DNA of 64,000 nt from positions 1,559,627-1,623,626 of the forward strand of contig OX638348.1 of the NCBI GenBank assembly GCA_951813085.1. The letters run 5' to 3'. Both the position numbers and the translations under genes were made by a program. Below the pieces are notes generated by a model that worked only from the letters and a program-made list of their open reading frames with translations, had not been told where the DNA came from and searched no databases. The DNA is from an uncultured Opitutaceae bacterium. GTDB taxonomy: Bacteria; Verrucomicrobiota; Verrucomicrobiia; Opitutales; Opitutaceae. Shown here piece by piece: positions 1 to 8,436 of this stretch. The first letter of the stretch is position 1; each line of letters opens with the position of its first letter.

Positions 1-171
1 GCTGTCGCCATAGCAGCGAGCTTTACAAAAAATCACCCAACGCCCGTTCCCGTCGTCGTTCGTGGAGGCGACACGCTCACCGTTGGATTCGATCGGAACG
101 GCGACGCCATATCCAACATTACGCTGACAGGACCCGCCAAAGTCGTCTATCGAGGCATCGTCGAAATCTAG
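1..171 (+). CDS. dapF: Diaminopimelate epimerase, C-terminal end (partial)
   Basis: The first base opens a frame of 56 residues that ends at a TAG. It carries the C-terminal hallmark of DapF: a VVVRGGDTLTV stretch, a central D-R-N-G, then the TGPAKVVYRG strand and a short end. DapF interconverts LL- and meso-diaminopimelate for lysine and peptidoglycan synthesis in the cytoplasm. The catalytic cysteines lie upstream of the window and cannot be checked. The stop codon overlaps the stop of the convergent pyrD gene by 4 bases, so no separate terminator lies between them. The identification rests on a short segment but the motif order is distinctive. Confidence 0.8.
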   Translation, partial: AVAIAASFTKNHPTPVPVVVRGGDTLTVGFDRNGDAISNITLTGPAKVVYRGIVEI

Positions 172-1214
172 TCGGCTCCAACGTCGGCAAGGCGACGCGC
201 AATGCGCTTGGCCAGAAACGGACCTTCGTAAATCATGCCTGTATAGATTTGTACGAGAATCGCGCCGGCATCGATTTTCCGTTCCGCTGTATCTGGATCA
301 TGTATACCGCCCACTCCGATAATCGGCAACTTTCCTTCCGTTCGAGAGTGAATTTTCGAAATTATTTCAGTAGAAACCGTTTCGATTGGCTCACCGCTGA
401 TGCCGCCTGCTTGATTGATTTCCTCAAAGGGCCCTTTTCGAGACATTGTTGTATTGGTCGCAATAATACCGTCGAGGCTTAGGTCTATCAAAATTTCCAA
501 TATCCCATCCAATTGAGCGTCGTTGAGATCGGGGGCGATCTTCAAGAGCAGAGGAACTCGAACTGCCCTTTGCCTGTTCAACCGACAAAGTTCCTCTAGG
601 AGATCAGAAAGTCGCGACTCATCCTGCAGCTTCCGCAAATCCGGCGTGTTCGGACTGCTTACATTTACCACCAAGTAGTCAGCATGATCCGCCAGAGCGA
701 GAAATGACGTCCGGTAGTCGTTCACCGCATCGTCGAGAGAGGCCACTTTCGACTTTCCGATATTGATGCCGAGAGGGATGCTGCGATGCCCCGGACCCGG
801 GAGCTCTTCCAAGCGTTGCGCGATCGCGGCGGCGCCATGATTGTTAAAGCCCATGCGATTTAACAGGGCGCCTTGATCTGGAAACCGAAACATGCGTGGC
901 TTCGGGTTGCCCGGCTGCGCCAGGGCGGTGACCGTACCAATTTCAACATGGCCAAATCCCAGTGCGTGAAAGGCTGGCCAACAGACCGCATTCTTGTCGA
1001 AGCCTGCTGCCAATCCAACCCGATTGGGAAAGGAGAGACCAAAGGCGGATGTCGGCGCGTATTGGCTAGGCAATTGATTCCAGGCGGCCATCGCCTGTCG
1101 CAATCCAGGGGTATGCGACAGCAGCGTCAAAGCCTCTACCGCTCGCTCATGCGCCACCTCCGGATCAAGCCGAAACAGCAACGGCTTGAGCAGCTCTGTG
1201 TATAGAAAACTCAT
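168..1214 (-). CDS. pyrD: Dihydroorotate dehydrogenase (quinone), class 2
   Basis: Oxidises dihydroorotate to orotate in pyrimidine synthesis and passes electrons to membrane quinone. The 348-residue product has the class 2 features: an N-terminal helical segment (YTELLKPLLFRLDPE), the FMN-site GLAAGFDKN, the NVSSPNTP loop containing the class 2 catalytic serine, KIAPDL, ATNTT, a GVGGI phosphate site and a YTGMIYEGP end. The ATG at 1214 is chosen because the 12 upstream in-frame residues resemble nothing in the family. The menaquinone genes menD and isochorismate synthase elsewhere in the window fit a quinone acceptor. Its end overlaps dapF tail to tail. Confidence 0.95.
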   Translation of the reverse strand: MSFLYTELLKPLLFRLDPEVAHERAVEALTLLSHTPGLRQAMAAWNQLPSQYAPTSAFGLSFPNRVGLAAGFDKNAVCWPAFHALGFGHVEIGTVTALAQPGNPKPRMFRFPDQGALLNRMGFNNHGAAAIAQRLEELPGPGHRSIPLGINIGKSKVASLDDAVNDYRTSFLALADHADYLVVNVSSPNTPDLRKLQDESRLSDLLEELCRLNRQRAVRVPLLLKIAPDLNDAQLDGILEILIDLSLDGIIATNTTMSRKGPFEEINQAGGISGEPIETVSTEIISKIHSRTEGKLPIIGVGGIHDPDTAERKIDAGAILVQIYTGMIYEGPFLAKRIARRLADVGAD

Positions 1215-1493
1215 GTATACGCCTGGAGGCCAACAGATGGACCGGTACATGAAAAGAAAAATGCGCCAATACCCGCAGGCGTCATGAAATGCGTCCTTTT
1301 TTCTCCAAACTTGCTAATTTAGGACCTATTCGCGCCGATGTGCCTTTCATATCCAGAATATGAGGACGTTTACCCCTATTTGTGGCGATTTTTTCACGAA
1401 TTAGACTCGAATGCATAAATTATCATTTTTTGGGGCTTTCACTAGTTGACTTACGCATACCACCCGTTTTTTGGTGATCATATTAATCAAGCA

Positions 1494-2165
1494 ATGCCAA
1501 GCGCGACAAATCAGATTGAATGGTGCACAGTTAGGCTCGGAGAGGACCTAAACTGGTGGGTTGTCGAGGTAAGCGACGACATTCATTGGGACGTGGACGG
1601 ATTGAGCATTATCGACCCTCGTCAGATTGCTCACTTAATCGATCTCGCAGAGCCCCTCCGGGAATACAATTTCGACCAGGATATAATGGACCAGGCGTTC
1701 ATCGCGTTCAAGATCCAGAAAGATCTCGGAGACGGCCTCGTTCGACTCGTACGCACGAAGGAGAGCTTCTTCGACACCGATGAGCCTCTTTTCGGATTGC
1801 CAGATGTAGTGGACGAGGAAAACGGGCCTTACGCGGATTTCCTCAACCATGTAACGCGTGTTCGCGTCAACATGCTCAACGACATTATCGACTTTGAGCA
1901 GACCTTCACCGTGGATGAACTCGAAGAGGAGCTGCGCGAGGAAGAGAACAAAAATTTCATAGAAGGACGCTCCGTCCATATGTTCAACGAGACGACCAAC
2001 ATCCTCGATTACGTCCCCGCTGGATGGGAGCTGGATGGCGACGACAACGAAGACGTGGAAGAAGAGGAGGAAATCGACGATTATCCAGACATCGACGATG
2101 AGGAAGCTAAGAAGATCAGCGAAAGCGAAAATTTGAAATGGGAGGAGGAAGAAGAAAAGGCCTAG
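1494..2165 (+). CDS. Unknown protein with highly acidic C-terminal tail
   Basis: I do not recognise this family. The 223-residue product has a mixed N-terminal region (residues about 1-110, with a W-W-V-V-E-V strand and several D/E loops), a helical middle rich in Leu, Asp and Glu, and a tail from about residue 170 made mostly of Asp and Glu, ending EEEEEKA. There is no signal peptide or membrane segment, so it is probably cytoplasmic. The ATG at 1494 is preferred, but a TTG at 1446 would add 16 residues; neither has a good Shine-Dalgarno. The gene is monocistronic, followed at once by an intrinsic terminator, and divergent from pyrD. Acidic tails of this sort can be nucleic-acid mimics or chaperone-like, but that is only a guess. 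Confidence 0.75.
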   Translation: MPSATNQIEWCTVRLGEDLNWWVVEVSDDIHWDVDGLSIIDPRQIAHLIDLAEPLREYNFDQDIMDQAFIAFKIQKDLGDGLVRLVRTKESFFDTDEPLFGLPDVVDEENGPYADFLNHVTRVRVNMLNDIIDFEQTFTVDELEEELREEENKNFIEGRSVHMFNETTNILDYVPAGWELDGDDNEDVEEEEEIDDYPDIDDEEAKKISESENLKWEEEEEKA

Positions 2166-2195
2166 GCGACCCGCCTGCTCATAATGCTAGATCTA

Positions 2196-2222
2196 GACGA
2201 CTCATTCGCGGTCGTCTTTTTT
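2196..2222 (+). terminator. Intrinsic terminator of the acidic-tail gene
   Basis: A 6-bp GACGAC/GTCGTC stem with a 9-base loop is followed directly by six T. It lies 30 bases after the stop codon of the acidic protein and just before the end of convergent hemB. Confidence 0.75.
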
Positions 2223-2248
2223 ATTTGAATCACCCATCTTTCCAAGGA

Positions 2249-3274
2249 CTAGCTAATCGACTCTGCCACTTCGCGCGCGAAATAGGTAAGGATCATGTCC
2301 GCTCCCGAACGCTTAATGGCGAGCAGCGATTCGTCGCGGCACTTTTCGTAGTCCAGCCAGCCGACTTGGGCCGCTGCCTTGATTTGGGCGAATTCGCCGG
2401 AGACTTGGTAGGCAGCGACTGGAAGGGCTATTGCCTCGCGCAGTTCCCTGACAATATCCAGGTAAGGACCCGCAGGCTTCACCATTAAGAAATCCGCTCC
2501 TTCCTCCTCGTCCAGAAGCGCATCGGCAATCGCTTCACGACGGTTGGCAGGATTCAGTTGATAGCTTCGCTTGTCCAATTGACGGGTCCCGGCCGCGGCA
2601 GCGCTACCGACCGCTTCGCGAAAGGGTCCATAGTAAGCCGAAGCGAATTTGGCCGCATAGGCCATTATTGCGGTATCGGCGTGCCCGAGAGCGTCCAGCG
2701 TTTCCCGAATCGCCCCCACTCTACCATCCATCATATCGGAAGGAGCCACAATATCAGCCCCTGCTTCCGCCTGGAGCGTCGCCATGCGGCAGAGAAGCTC
2801 AACCGTCTCATCGTTCAAAACGGAATCGCCTGATTCATCTAAGAGGCCATCATGGCCATGGCTCGTATAGGGATCCAAAGCGACATCCATAATCACGGCG
2901 ACCTCAGGCACCGCTTCCTTGATCGCCCGAACCGCTCGCAGAGCGAGACCATACGGATTGCTCGATTCAGTCCCCTTCTCGTCCTTTAACGAAGGATCGA
3001 TACTAGGAAATAACGCCACCGCGGGTATCCCTAGACTTGCGAGATCATGGCATTCCTTAACTAAATCCCCAATACTGCGTCGAAATACGCCCGGCATGCT
3101 ATCGATCGCTTCCGGGGATCCATCGCCATCGATCACGAACAAGGGAGCTATCAGATCCTCCTTTCGAAGCCACGTTTCCTGGGTCAATGCTCGCAGCGCC
3201 GCCAAACGGCGAATCCGTCGGGGCCGTCTCCCCAAATCGAGCTTGAAATCTTCGGAGCTATCAGAATGGTTCAT
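2249..3274 (-). CDS. hemB: Porphobilinogen synthase (delta-aminolevulinate dehydratase)
   Basis: Condenses two 5-aminolevulinate molecules to porphobilinogen in haem synthesis. The 341-residue sequence has both Schiff-base lysines in family context: Lys209 in AYAAKFASAYYG and Lys266 in FLMVKPAGPYLD. The metal loop near residues 130-143 reads DVALDPYTSHGHDG, so the three zinc-binding cysteines of the animal/yeast type are replaced by Ala, Asp and Asp, as in the magnesium/metal-independent subgroup. The ATG at 3274 fits the family length. It is convergent with the acidic protein and divergent from cysS. Haem made here would supply the c-type cytochrome (CxxCH) proteins seen later in the window. 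Confidence 0.96.
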   Translation of the reverse strand: MNHSDSSEDFKLDLGRRPRRIRRLAALRALTQETWLRKEDLIAPLFVIDGDGSPEAIDSMPGVFRRSIGDLVKECHDLASLGIPAVALFPSIDPSLKDEKGTESSNPYGLALRAVRAIKEAVPEVAVIMDVALDPYTSHGHDGLLDESGDSVLNDETVELLCRMATLQAEAGADIVAPSDMMDGRVGAIRETLDALGHADTAIMAYAAKFASAYYGPFREAVGSAAAAGTRQLDKRSYQLNPANRREAIADALLDEEEGADFLMVKPAGPYLDIVRELREAIALPVAAYQVSGEFAQIKAAAQVGWLDYEKCRDESLLAIKRSGADMILTYFAREVAESIS

Positions 3275-3308
3275 AGCGAATTAAGTGGCACAATGGGTAA
3301 ACTCACCG

Positions 3309-3357
3309 CAACACGCAAATCGCAAGCGCTCTCGATGGCAAGAGTTTGCGCGTGTTG
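3309..3357. repeat. Imperfect inverted repeat between hemB and cysS
   Basis: CAACACGC at 3309-3316 is matched by GCGTGTTG at 3350-3357, with further partial pairing (AAA/TTT) inside. It sits in the 196-base divergent intergenic region. It could be a regulatory hairpin in the hemB leader or an operator; nothing in the sequence decides this. Confidence 0.45.
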
Positions 3358-3470
3358 TTTCTCTTCGACCCTTTGTTGAGGCGCCTTATTCGGGTCCAAC
3401 GGGCCCTCTTTGACTTTAATCGCCCAACTCTCACAGCGAACCAGCGCCGCAGCCACCTATCTCATTTCAA

Positions 3471-4913
3471 ATGTCCGACGTCGTACTACACAACACTCTA
3501 ACTAGAGAAGCAGAACCTATTCAGCCCGTAAAAGGGAAGACGATCGGGATGTACTGCTGCGGGCCAACCGTCTACGCTCAAGCTCATATAGGAAACTTCC
3601 GCACCTTCCTGTCCCAGGATGTAATGCGACGCGCATTACAAGTCGCCGGCTACAAGGTGCTTCACGTCAGAAATCTGACCGACGTCGATGACAAGACGAT
3701 CCAACGCTCACGCGAAGAAGGAAAGTCCCTTGCAGAAGTCACCGAGCATTGGACGCGCGTCTTTCGCGAGGATTGCCAGCGATTCAACATGCTATCGCCG
3801 CAAATCGAACCCAAGGCAACCGAGCACATTCAAGAGCAAATCGATATGATGTCAGCTTTGCTCGAGAAGGGGTTCGCCTACGCTACTGAAGACGGCAGCG
3901 TCTACTTTAAAGTGTCTTCATTCGATGAATACGGAAAGCTATCACGACTGAAGGAACGCGAACTCACAACGACTGTAGCAGACAATTCCCCCAATGACAG
4001 CGATGAATACGAGCGAGATTCCATGGCCGATTTTGTCATGTGGAAGAGTCGTAAACCCGATGACGGCGATGTTTATTGGGATAGCCCCTGGGGAGAAGGA
4101 CGTCCGGGATGGCACCTGGAATGCTCCGCTATGGCGATGAAGTATCTCGGAAAGAATCTCGACATCCACTCCGGTGGCGAAGACCTGATATTTCCGCATC
4201 ACGAGAACGAGATCGCTCAAAGCGAATGCAGCTGCGACACCGCGTTCTTTCGCTATTGGATCCACTGCGCCCATCTTCTCGTCGAAGGCGGGAAAATGTC
4301 CAAGAGCCTAAACAATTTCTACACTTTGGCCGACATCGAAGCGAAAGGCTTTCCTCCGGTCACCCTGCGCTACGCGCTAACGGCAGGAGCCTATCGGCAA
4401 ACTATCAACTTCACTCTCGATTCGCTTCACGCCGCCCAAAGCGCCTTATCGCGACTCAAGAAATTCTCCGACGAAATTCTGGAAGCGTCCGGCCTGAAGC
4501 GCAGCGCGCTTCTCAAGGCTATCGAGAAGGGTCAGCGCTTCGATGATCCCTGGGGCGCATTCGAAATGGGATGGAAAGAGCTCTCCGACGACCTAAACAT
4601 ACCTAGCGCCTTGGGCGCGATATTCACCGTCTTGAAGCGTCTCAAGCCTGCCGAATTGGATGAGGCGGAGGCAGTCGTCGTTGCGGTCGCCTTTCACAAG
4701 CTCATCTTCTCCCTAGGCTACGACCTGGATCAAGTGGTGGTCGAGAAGCCAAAAGTCGACATTCCCGACGCTATTCAAGCGCTCGCGCAACAGCGATGGG
4801 ATGCCAAGCAGTCAAAAGACTGGGACACCGCGGATCGTCTCCGCCAAGAGCTGCAGGAACAGGGCTGGAAAGCGCTGGACAGCAAGGACGGCTTCGAGCT
4901 GGAGCCAATCTAG
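3471..4913 (+). CDS. cysS: Cysteinyl-tRNA synthetase
   Basis: Class I synthetase that charges tRNA-Cys. The 480-residue length is usual. The CCGPTVY zinc/cysteine site is at about residues 29-35, the HIGN signature at 39-42, and the KMSKS loop at 275-279. Zinc ligands continue in [10 protein letters not shown] and in the PHHENE segment. The C-terminal end has the short DALR/anticodon-binding helices ([10 protein letters not shown]-like). The ATG at 3471 matches the family start. The gene stands alone before thrS, with 120 bases between them. Confidence 0.97.
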   Translation: MSDVVLHNTLTREAEPIQPVKGKTIGMYCCGPTVYAQAHIGNFRTFLSQDVMRRALQVAGYKVLHVRNLTDVDDKTIQRSREEGKSLAEVTEHWTRVFREDCQRFNMLSPQIEPKATEHIQEQIDMMSALLEKGFAYATEDGSVYFKVSSFDEYGKLSRLKERELTTTVADNSPNDSDEYERDSMADFVMWKSRKPDDGDVYWDSPWGEGRPGWHLECSAMAMKYLGKNLDIHSGGEDLIFPHHENEIAQSECSCDTAFFRYWIHCAHLLVEGGKMSKSLNNFYTLADIEAKGFPPVTLRYALTAGAYRQTINFTLDSLHAAQSALSRLKKFSDEILEASGLKRSALLKAIEKGQRFDDPWGAFEMGWKELSDDLNIPSALGAIFTVLKRLKPAELDEAEAVVVAVAFHKLIFSLGYDLDQVVVEKPKVDIPDAIQALAQQRWDAKQSKDWDTADRLRQELQEQGWKALDSKDGFELEPI

Positions 4914-5033
4914 CGGTCATTCAAGAGAACCTTGCGACGCTGGAAGCGAATTTATTGATTCACATTTAGGAGAATTCGTGAGATTGGCTTCGCCAATATA
5001 GGCTTACCGCAACGCGGCCAGATATCCTTAGCT

Positions 5034-6821
5034 ATGAAAGAACAAATGACTCCTCTAGAAGAAATCCGCCACTCGTCCGCCCACGTGTTGGCAACCGCGG
5101 TCTTGCGCCTCTTCCCGGATGCGCAACTCGACATCGGACCGCCGACCGATACCGGTTTCTACTACGATTTCGACTTGGAGCATACCTTCACCGCGGAGGA
5201 CTTGGAAGCGATTGAAGCGGAGATGAAGAAGGTCATTAAGGAAAACCAGAAATTCATCCGCATGGAGGTGCCGCGCGAAGAGGCAATCCAAATGATCAAG
5301 GAATTCGGACAGGAGACCTACAAGCTCGGACGACTAGAGGATATTCCGGAAGGAGAAGCCATTTCCTTCTACAAGAATGGCGAGTTTCTGGATCTTTGCG
5401 CCGGAACGCACGTCAACTATACGAAGAAGATCAAGGCCTTCAAGCTGCTGAGCATCGCGGGCGCTTATCACCGAGGCGAATCGAGCAACAAGCAGCTCCA
5501 ACGCATTTACGGCACCGCTTTCCCATCGAAAGACGAACTCGCCGAGCATCTCGAGATGCTCGAGGAAGCGAAGAAGCGCGACCATAGGCGAATCGGCAAG
5601 GAGATGCAGCTTTTCGCGTTCGATTCCGATCAGGTCGGTCCGGGCCTCCCGCTTTGGATGCCAAGAGGAACCGTTCTCGTCGAGGAGCTGGAGAAGCTGG
5701 CGAAGGAAACCGAATTCGGGGCCGGGTACGATCGCGTACGCACGCCTCATCTCGCCAAGGAGTCGCTCTATATAACAAGCGGTCACCTTCCCTATTACGA
5801 GGAATCCATGTTTCCCGCCATGGAGTTCGAAGAGGAAACCGGGGGCGTCAAGGTACGGTACTTCCTCAAGGCGATGAATTGCCCTCACCACCATAAGATT
5901 TACGCGGCCCTCCCCAGGAGCTACCGGGACCTTCCCCTTCGCTTCGCTGAGTACGGCACCTGCTATCGCTACGAGCAATCCGGCGAGCTGATGGGATTGA
6001 TGCGCGTCCGGTCCATGCAGATGAACGATGCCCACATCTACTGCACCGCTGAGCAATTCGAAGCCGAATTCAATGCCGTCAACGAAATGTACCTGAAGTA
6101 CTTCGAGCTTTTTGGCTTTAAGAAGTACCTCATGCGCTTCTCGACGCACGATCCCGACAAGCTGGGAAAGAAATTCGTGGACAACCCAGAGCTCTGGGAG
6201 AAGACCGAGAACATGGTGCGCGACGTATTAAAATCCTCCGGAATCAACTTCGTAGAAGTTCCCAACGAGGCCGCTTTCTACGGTCCCAAGATCGATGTGC
6301 AGGTTTGGAGCGCGATTGGACGGGAATTCACGATCGCGACCAATCAAGTCGACTTCGCCGTCCCGCCTCGATTCAACCTCGAGTACACGACCCCGGAAAA
6401 TACCAAGGCCACTCCCTTGTGCATCCATCGCGCCCCTCTCGGTACGCATGAACGGTTCATTGGCTTTCTCATCGAGCACTTCGGAGGAGACTTCCCCACT
6501 TGGTTAGCGCCTGAGCAAGTACGTGTCCTTCCTATCAGCGACAAGATAGCCGACTACGCGAAATCCGTCCTTGCGGACCTTAATGCCGCCGGTATCCGAG
6601 CGACAGTCGATTTGCAGGCTGAAAAGCTGGGAGCGAAAATTCGCAAGGCGGAGATCGAAAAGGTTCCGAATGTGCTGATCGTCGGCACGAAGGAAGCCGA
6701 AGAAGGAGCGGTATCCGTGCGATCCCGCTTCGAAGGCGATCGTGGAACGATGAGCGCTGACGCGTTCAAGGACGACCTGCTCGAAACGATTCGAACACGC
6801 AAACTGCAGGTAAAGGAATAG
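5034..6821 (+). CDS. thrS: Threonyl-tRNA synthetase lacking the N-terminal TGS domain
   Basis: Class II synthetase for tRNA-Thr. The 595-residue protein begins directly in the editing domain: the HxxxH motif is at residues 13-17 (HSSAH) and CAGTH follows near residue 122. The catalytic core has the zinc cysteine at residue 283 (MNCPHHH), the motif 2 arginine region (RYEQSGELMGLMRVR) and a motif 3 APLGTHERF. The anticodon-binding domain forms the last 100 residues. Typical bacterial ThrRS is about 640 residues with a leading TGS domain of about 60 residues; no TGS coding sequence lies in the 120 bases upstream. A second ATG at codon 5 is possible. Confidence 0.95.
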   Translation: MKEQMTPLEEIRHSSAHVLATAVLRLFPDAQLDIGPPTDTGFYYDFDLEHTFTAEDLEAIEAEMKKVIKENQKFIRMEVPREEAIQMIKEFGQETYKLGRLEDIPEGEAISFYKNGEFLDLCAGTHVNYTKKIKAFKLLSIAGAYHRGESSNKQLQRIYGTAFPSKDELAEHLEMLEEAKKRDHRRIGKEMQLFAFDSDQVGPGLPLWMPRGTVLVEELEKLAKETEFGAGYDRVRTPHLAKESLYITSGHLPYYEESMFPAMEFEEETGGVKVRYFLKAMNCPHHHKIYAALPRSYRDLPLRFAEYGTCYRYEQSGELMGLMRVRSMQMNDAHIYCTAEQFEAEFNAVNEMYLKYFELFGFKKYLMRFSTHDPDKLGKKFVDNPELWEKTENMVRDVLKSSGINFVEVPNEAAFYGPKIDVQVWSAIGREFTIATNQVDFAVPPRFNLEYTTPENTKATPLCIHRAPLGTHERFIGFLIEHFGGDFPTWLAPEQVRVLPISDKIADYAKSVLADLNAAGIRATVDLQAEKLGAKIRKAEIEKVPNVLIVGTKEAEEGAVSVRSRFEGDRGTMSADAFKDDLLETIRTRKLQVKE

Positions 6822-6837
6822 CGGGGTGAAAGCCCCG
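6822..6837. terminator. Short GNRA-capped hairpin between convergent thrS and PIN-TRAM gene
   Basis: CGGGG/CCCCG stem closed by a T-G wobble over a GAAA loop, directly after the thrS stop. A short AATTT follows on the plus strand. It is a compact candidate terminator for both convergent genes. Confidence 0.5.
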
Positions 6838-6842
6838 AATTT

Positions 6843-7850
6843 CTAGTTGTTCTCGCCGAGCAGCTTTCCAAACACCAAGCGGCCACCGCTTGTGGGGATG
6901 ACGCTCTCGACTTCTGCGAGAACGCTGGTTCCGAGCAAGTCAGCCGATTGGTTGACGACCACCATCGATCCATCATCTAGATAGCCGACGCCTTGCCCAT
7001 CTTCCTTGCCAAGCTTCACGACTGCAACCGAAACCGCCTCGCCCACCATAACTTCGTGAGTGAGGGCCTTATTCAGGCTAAGGACATCGACATAGGGAAT
7101 GCCGTTGTGTTTCGCCTTCTGCAACAGCGACTCGCTCGTTGTCAATAATCGTCCTTTAGAGCTGGATACAAGAAAAAGAACCTTGTCATCCCGGCTATCG
7201 TGATTCTCCAATTCGCTGTCGATAATCCTAAAGTGAAGGTGTTCGATTTCCTTCAATTCACGAATCGTTCTCAAGCCGCGCTCGCCCCGGTTTTTCTCTT
7301 CATCGATTTCCGACCCGCTTTGCTCGTGCAGTTCGTCGACGACGAACTTGGGCACCGCTACGGAGTCGCTTAGCAGCCTCGCTGTCGCTAGCTTGACAAC
7401 GCGTCCATCCACCAAAGCCGCCGCATCCAGCACGACCAAAGGGACTTCAACGCTTTGAGGCTCGAACTTGACGTAAGGAATAACCAAATTGAATTCATCC
7501 CGCCCTCGCAGCGATATGACAGTCGATAGATACGTTACGCCGATGAAGACGCACAGGCGGGAGATGTAGATGACCTGGGGTTCGCCCCCATCGAACAAGG
7601 GCGAAACAGTGATTAAGTGAGCGGCAAGCACGCCCATGAGCAGTCCGAATGTAAGCCCCGAAAGGGCTCGAAGCGAGAATCCCTTCAACAGCATGTCGAT
7701 CAGGACCAGAAACGCTCCCAGCAAAGCCCCGATCAACGTCGTCAGAACGGGCGACGTTTGCATATCAGGAAAGGCGTAGGACACCATATAGCCGCCGATC
7801 CCACAAAACAGGACGATAATGAAGCGAATGACTGAAATTGACTGGTTCAT
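6843..7850 (-). CDS. PIN-TRAM membrane protein (YacL-like)
   Basis: The 335-residue protein has four predicted membrane helices in residues about 5-110, then a PIN-domain nuclease fold beginning VVLDAAALVDGRV (metal-binding Asp retained, though the common TS after the first Asp is AA). Further acidic residues follow in VVDELHE and SRDDKVL. A TRAM RNA-binding domain (VAVVKLGKEDGQGVGYLDDGS onward) closes the protein. The order is that of the YacL/PIN-TRAM family, whose exact substrate is not established. It is convergent with thrS; a small membrane ORF begins just upstream on the same strand. Confidence 0.9.
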   Translation of the reverse strand: MNQSISVIRFIIVLFCGIGGYMVSYAFPDMQTSPVLTTLIGALLGAFLVLIDMLLKGFSLRALSGLTFGLLMGVLAAHLITVSPLFDGGEPQVIYISRLCVFIGVTYLSTVISLRGRDEFNLVIPYVKFEPQSVEVPLVVLDAAALVDGRVVKLATARLLSDSVAVPKFVVDELHEQSGSEIDEEKNRGERGLRTIRELKEIEHLHFRIIDSELENHDSRDDKVLFLVSSSKGRLLTTSESLLQKAKHNGIPYVDVLSLNKALTHEVMVGEAVSVAVVKLGKEDGQGVGYLDDGSMVVVNQSADLLGTSVLAEVESVIPTSGGRLVFGKLLGENN

Positions 7851-7877
7851 ACTATCCCCGGTCGCATTCGACTGATT

Positions 7878-8024
7878 CTACGACCGCAATACGTATATGA
7901 TTATCGGCAGCAGGATGAAAATCGTCATCACTATGTAGATAACTTGTTTCGCTTTACGCGCTTTTTCAATCTGTTCTCGTGTTTCGTCCAAGGCTCTATC
8001 AATCTCCGCTTCAATCACTACCAT
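7878..8024 (-). CDS. Small single-pass membrane protein (48 residues)
   Basis: Reads as an amphipathic, charged N-terminal helix (about residues 4-27, with EIDRALDETREQIEKARKAK) followed by one strongly hydrophobic helix (about residues 28-46) and a short RS end. The frame ends at TAG 7878-7880, 27 bases before the PIN-TRAM start on the same strand, so they are probably cotranscribed. The ATG overlaps the divergent EVE start codon in a CATG, which would need a leaderless or internal start; a GTG two codons in is an alternative. The helix-plus-anchor composition is unlikely by chance. No function is recognisable. Confidence 0.55.
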   Translation of the reverse strand: MVVIEAEIDRALDETREQIEKARKAKQVIYIVMTIFILLPIIIYVLRS

Positions 8025-8436
8025 GCGCTACTGGCTCGTAAAGCAAGAACCCGAAACCTATCCCTGGTCGCAGCTCGTCTCCGAAAAGAAGACACTCTGG
8101 GACGGGGTACGCAACTATCAGGCCCGAAATTCCATGAGGGAAATGAGCAAGGGAGATCTCGTGCTCTTCTACCACAGCGGAAAGGCGAAAGAAGTCGTCG
8201 GCCTAGCGAAAGTGACAAAGTCCGCCTACCCCGACCCCACCGCTACGGAGGGTGATTGGGTCGCCTTCGATATCCAGGCTCTGAAATCACTCAAGCAGAC
8301 CGTTACGCTCAAGCAAATCAAGGCGGATCCAAAGCTTCAGGACTTGCTCCTCGTACGCAATTCCCGGCTTTCCGTAATGCCCGTAGGGGCCAAAGAATTT
8401 AAACACTTGCTGGACCTCTCCAAAACAAGCGTTTGA
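8023..8436 (+). CDS. EVE domain-containing protein
   Basis: A 137-residue protein that is entirely one EVE domain, recognisable from the start MRYWLVKQEPETYPW, the W-D-G-V-R-N-Y-Q-A-R-N segment and the KGDLVLFYHS strand, then GLAKVTKSAYPDP. EVE domains are PUA-related folds that bind modified bases in DNA or RNA; some sit in defence systems, but stand-alone copies like this are common next to housekeeping genes. The start is firm because the family begins exactly here. Its stop overlaps the TTG start of the next gene by 4 bases, pointing to cotranscription with tyrA. Confidence 0.92.
   Translation: MRYWLVKQEPETYPWSQLVSEKKTLWDGVRNYQARNSMREMSKGDLVLFYHSGKAKEVVGLAKVTKSAYPDPTATEGDWVAFDIQALKSLKQTVTLKQIKADPKLQDLLLVRNSRLSVMPVGAKEFKHLLDLSKTSV

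Noticed and set aside
3271-3456. A 61-codon minus-strand frame ending in an ATGA overlap with hemB.
   Set aside because: It starts at GTG, has no signal, motif or low-complexity explanation, and covers the divergent promoter region with its inverted repeat. The overlap alone is not enough.
5334-6149. A 271-codon antisense frame inside thrS.
   Set aside because: It mirrors the conserved synthetase frame; composition is that of an antisense shadow and it has no start context.
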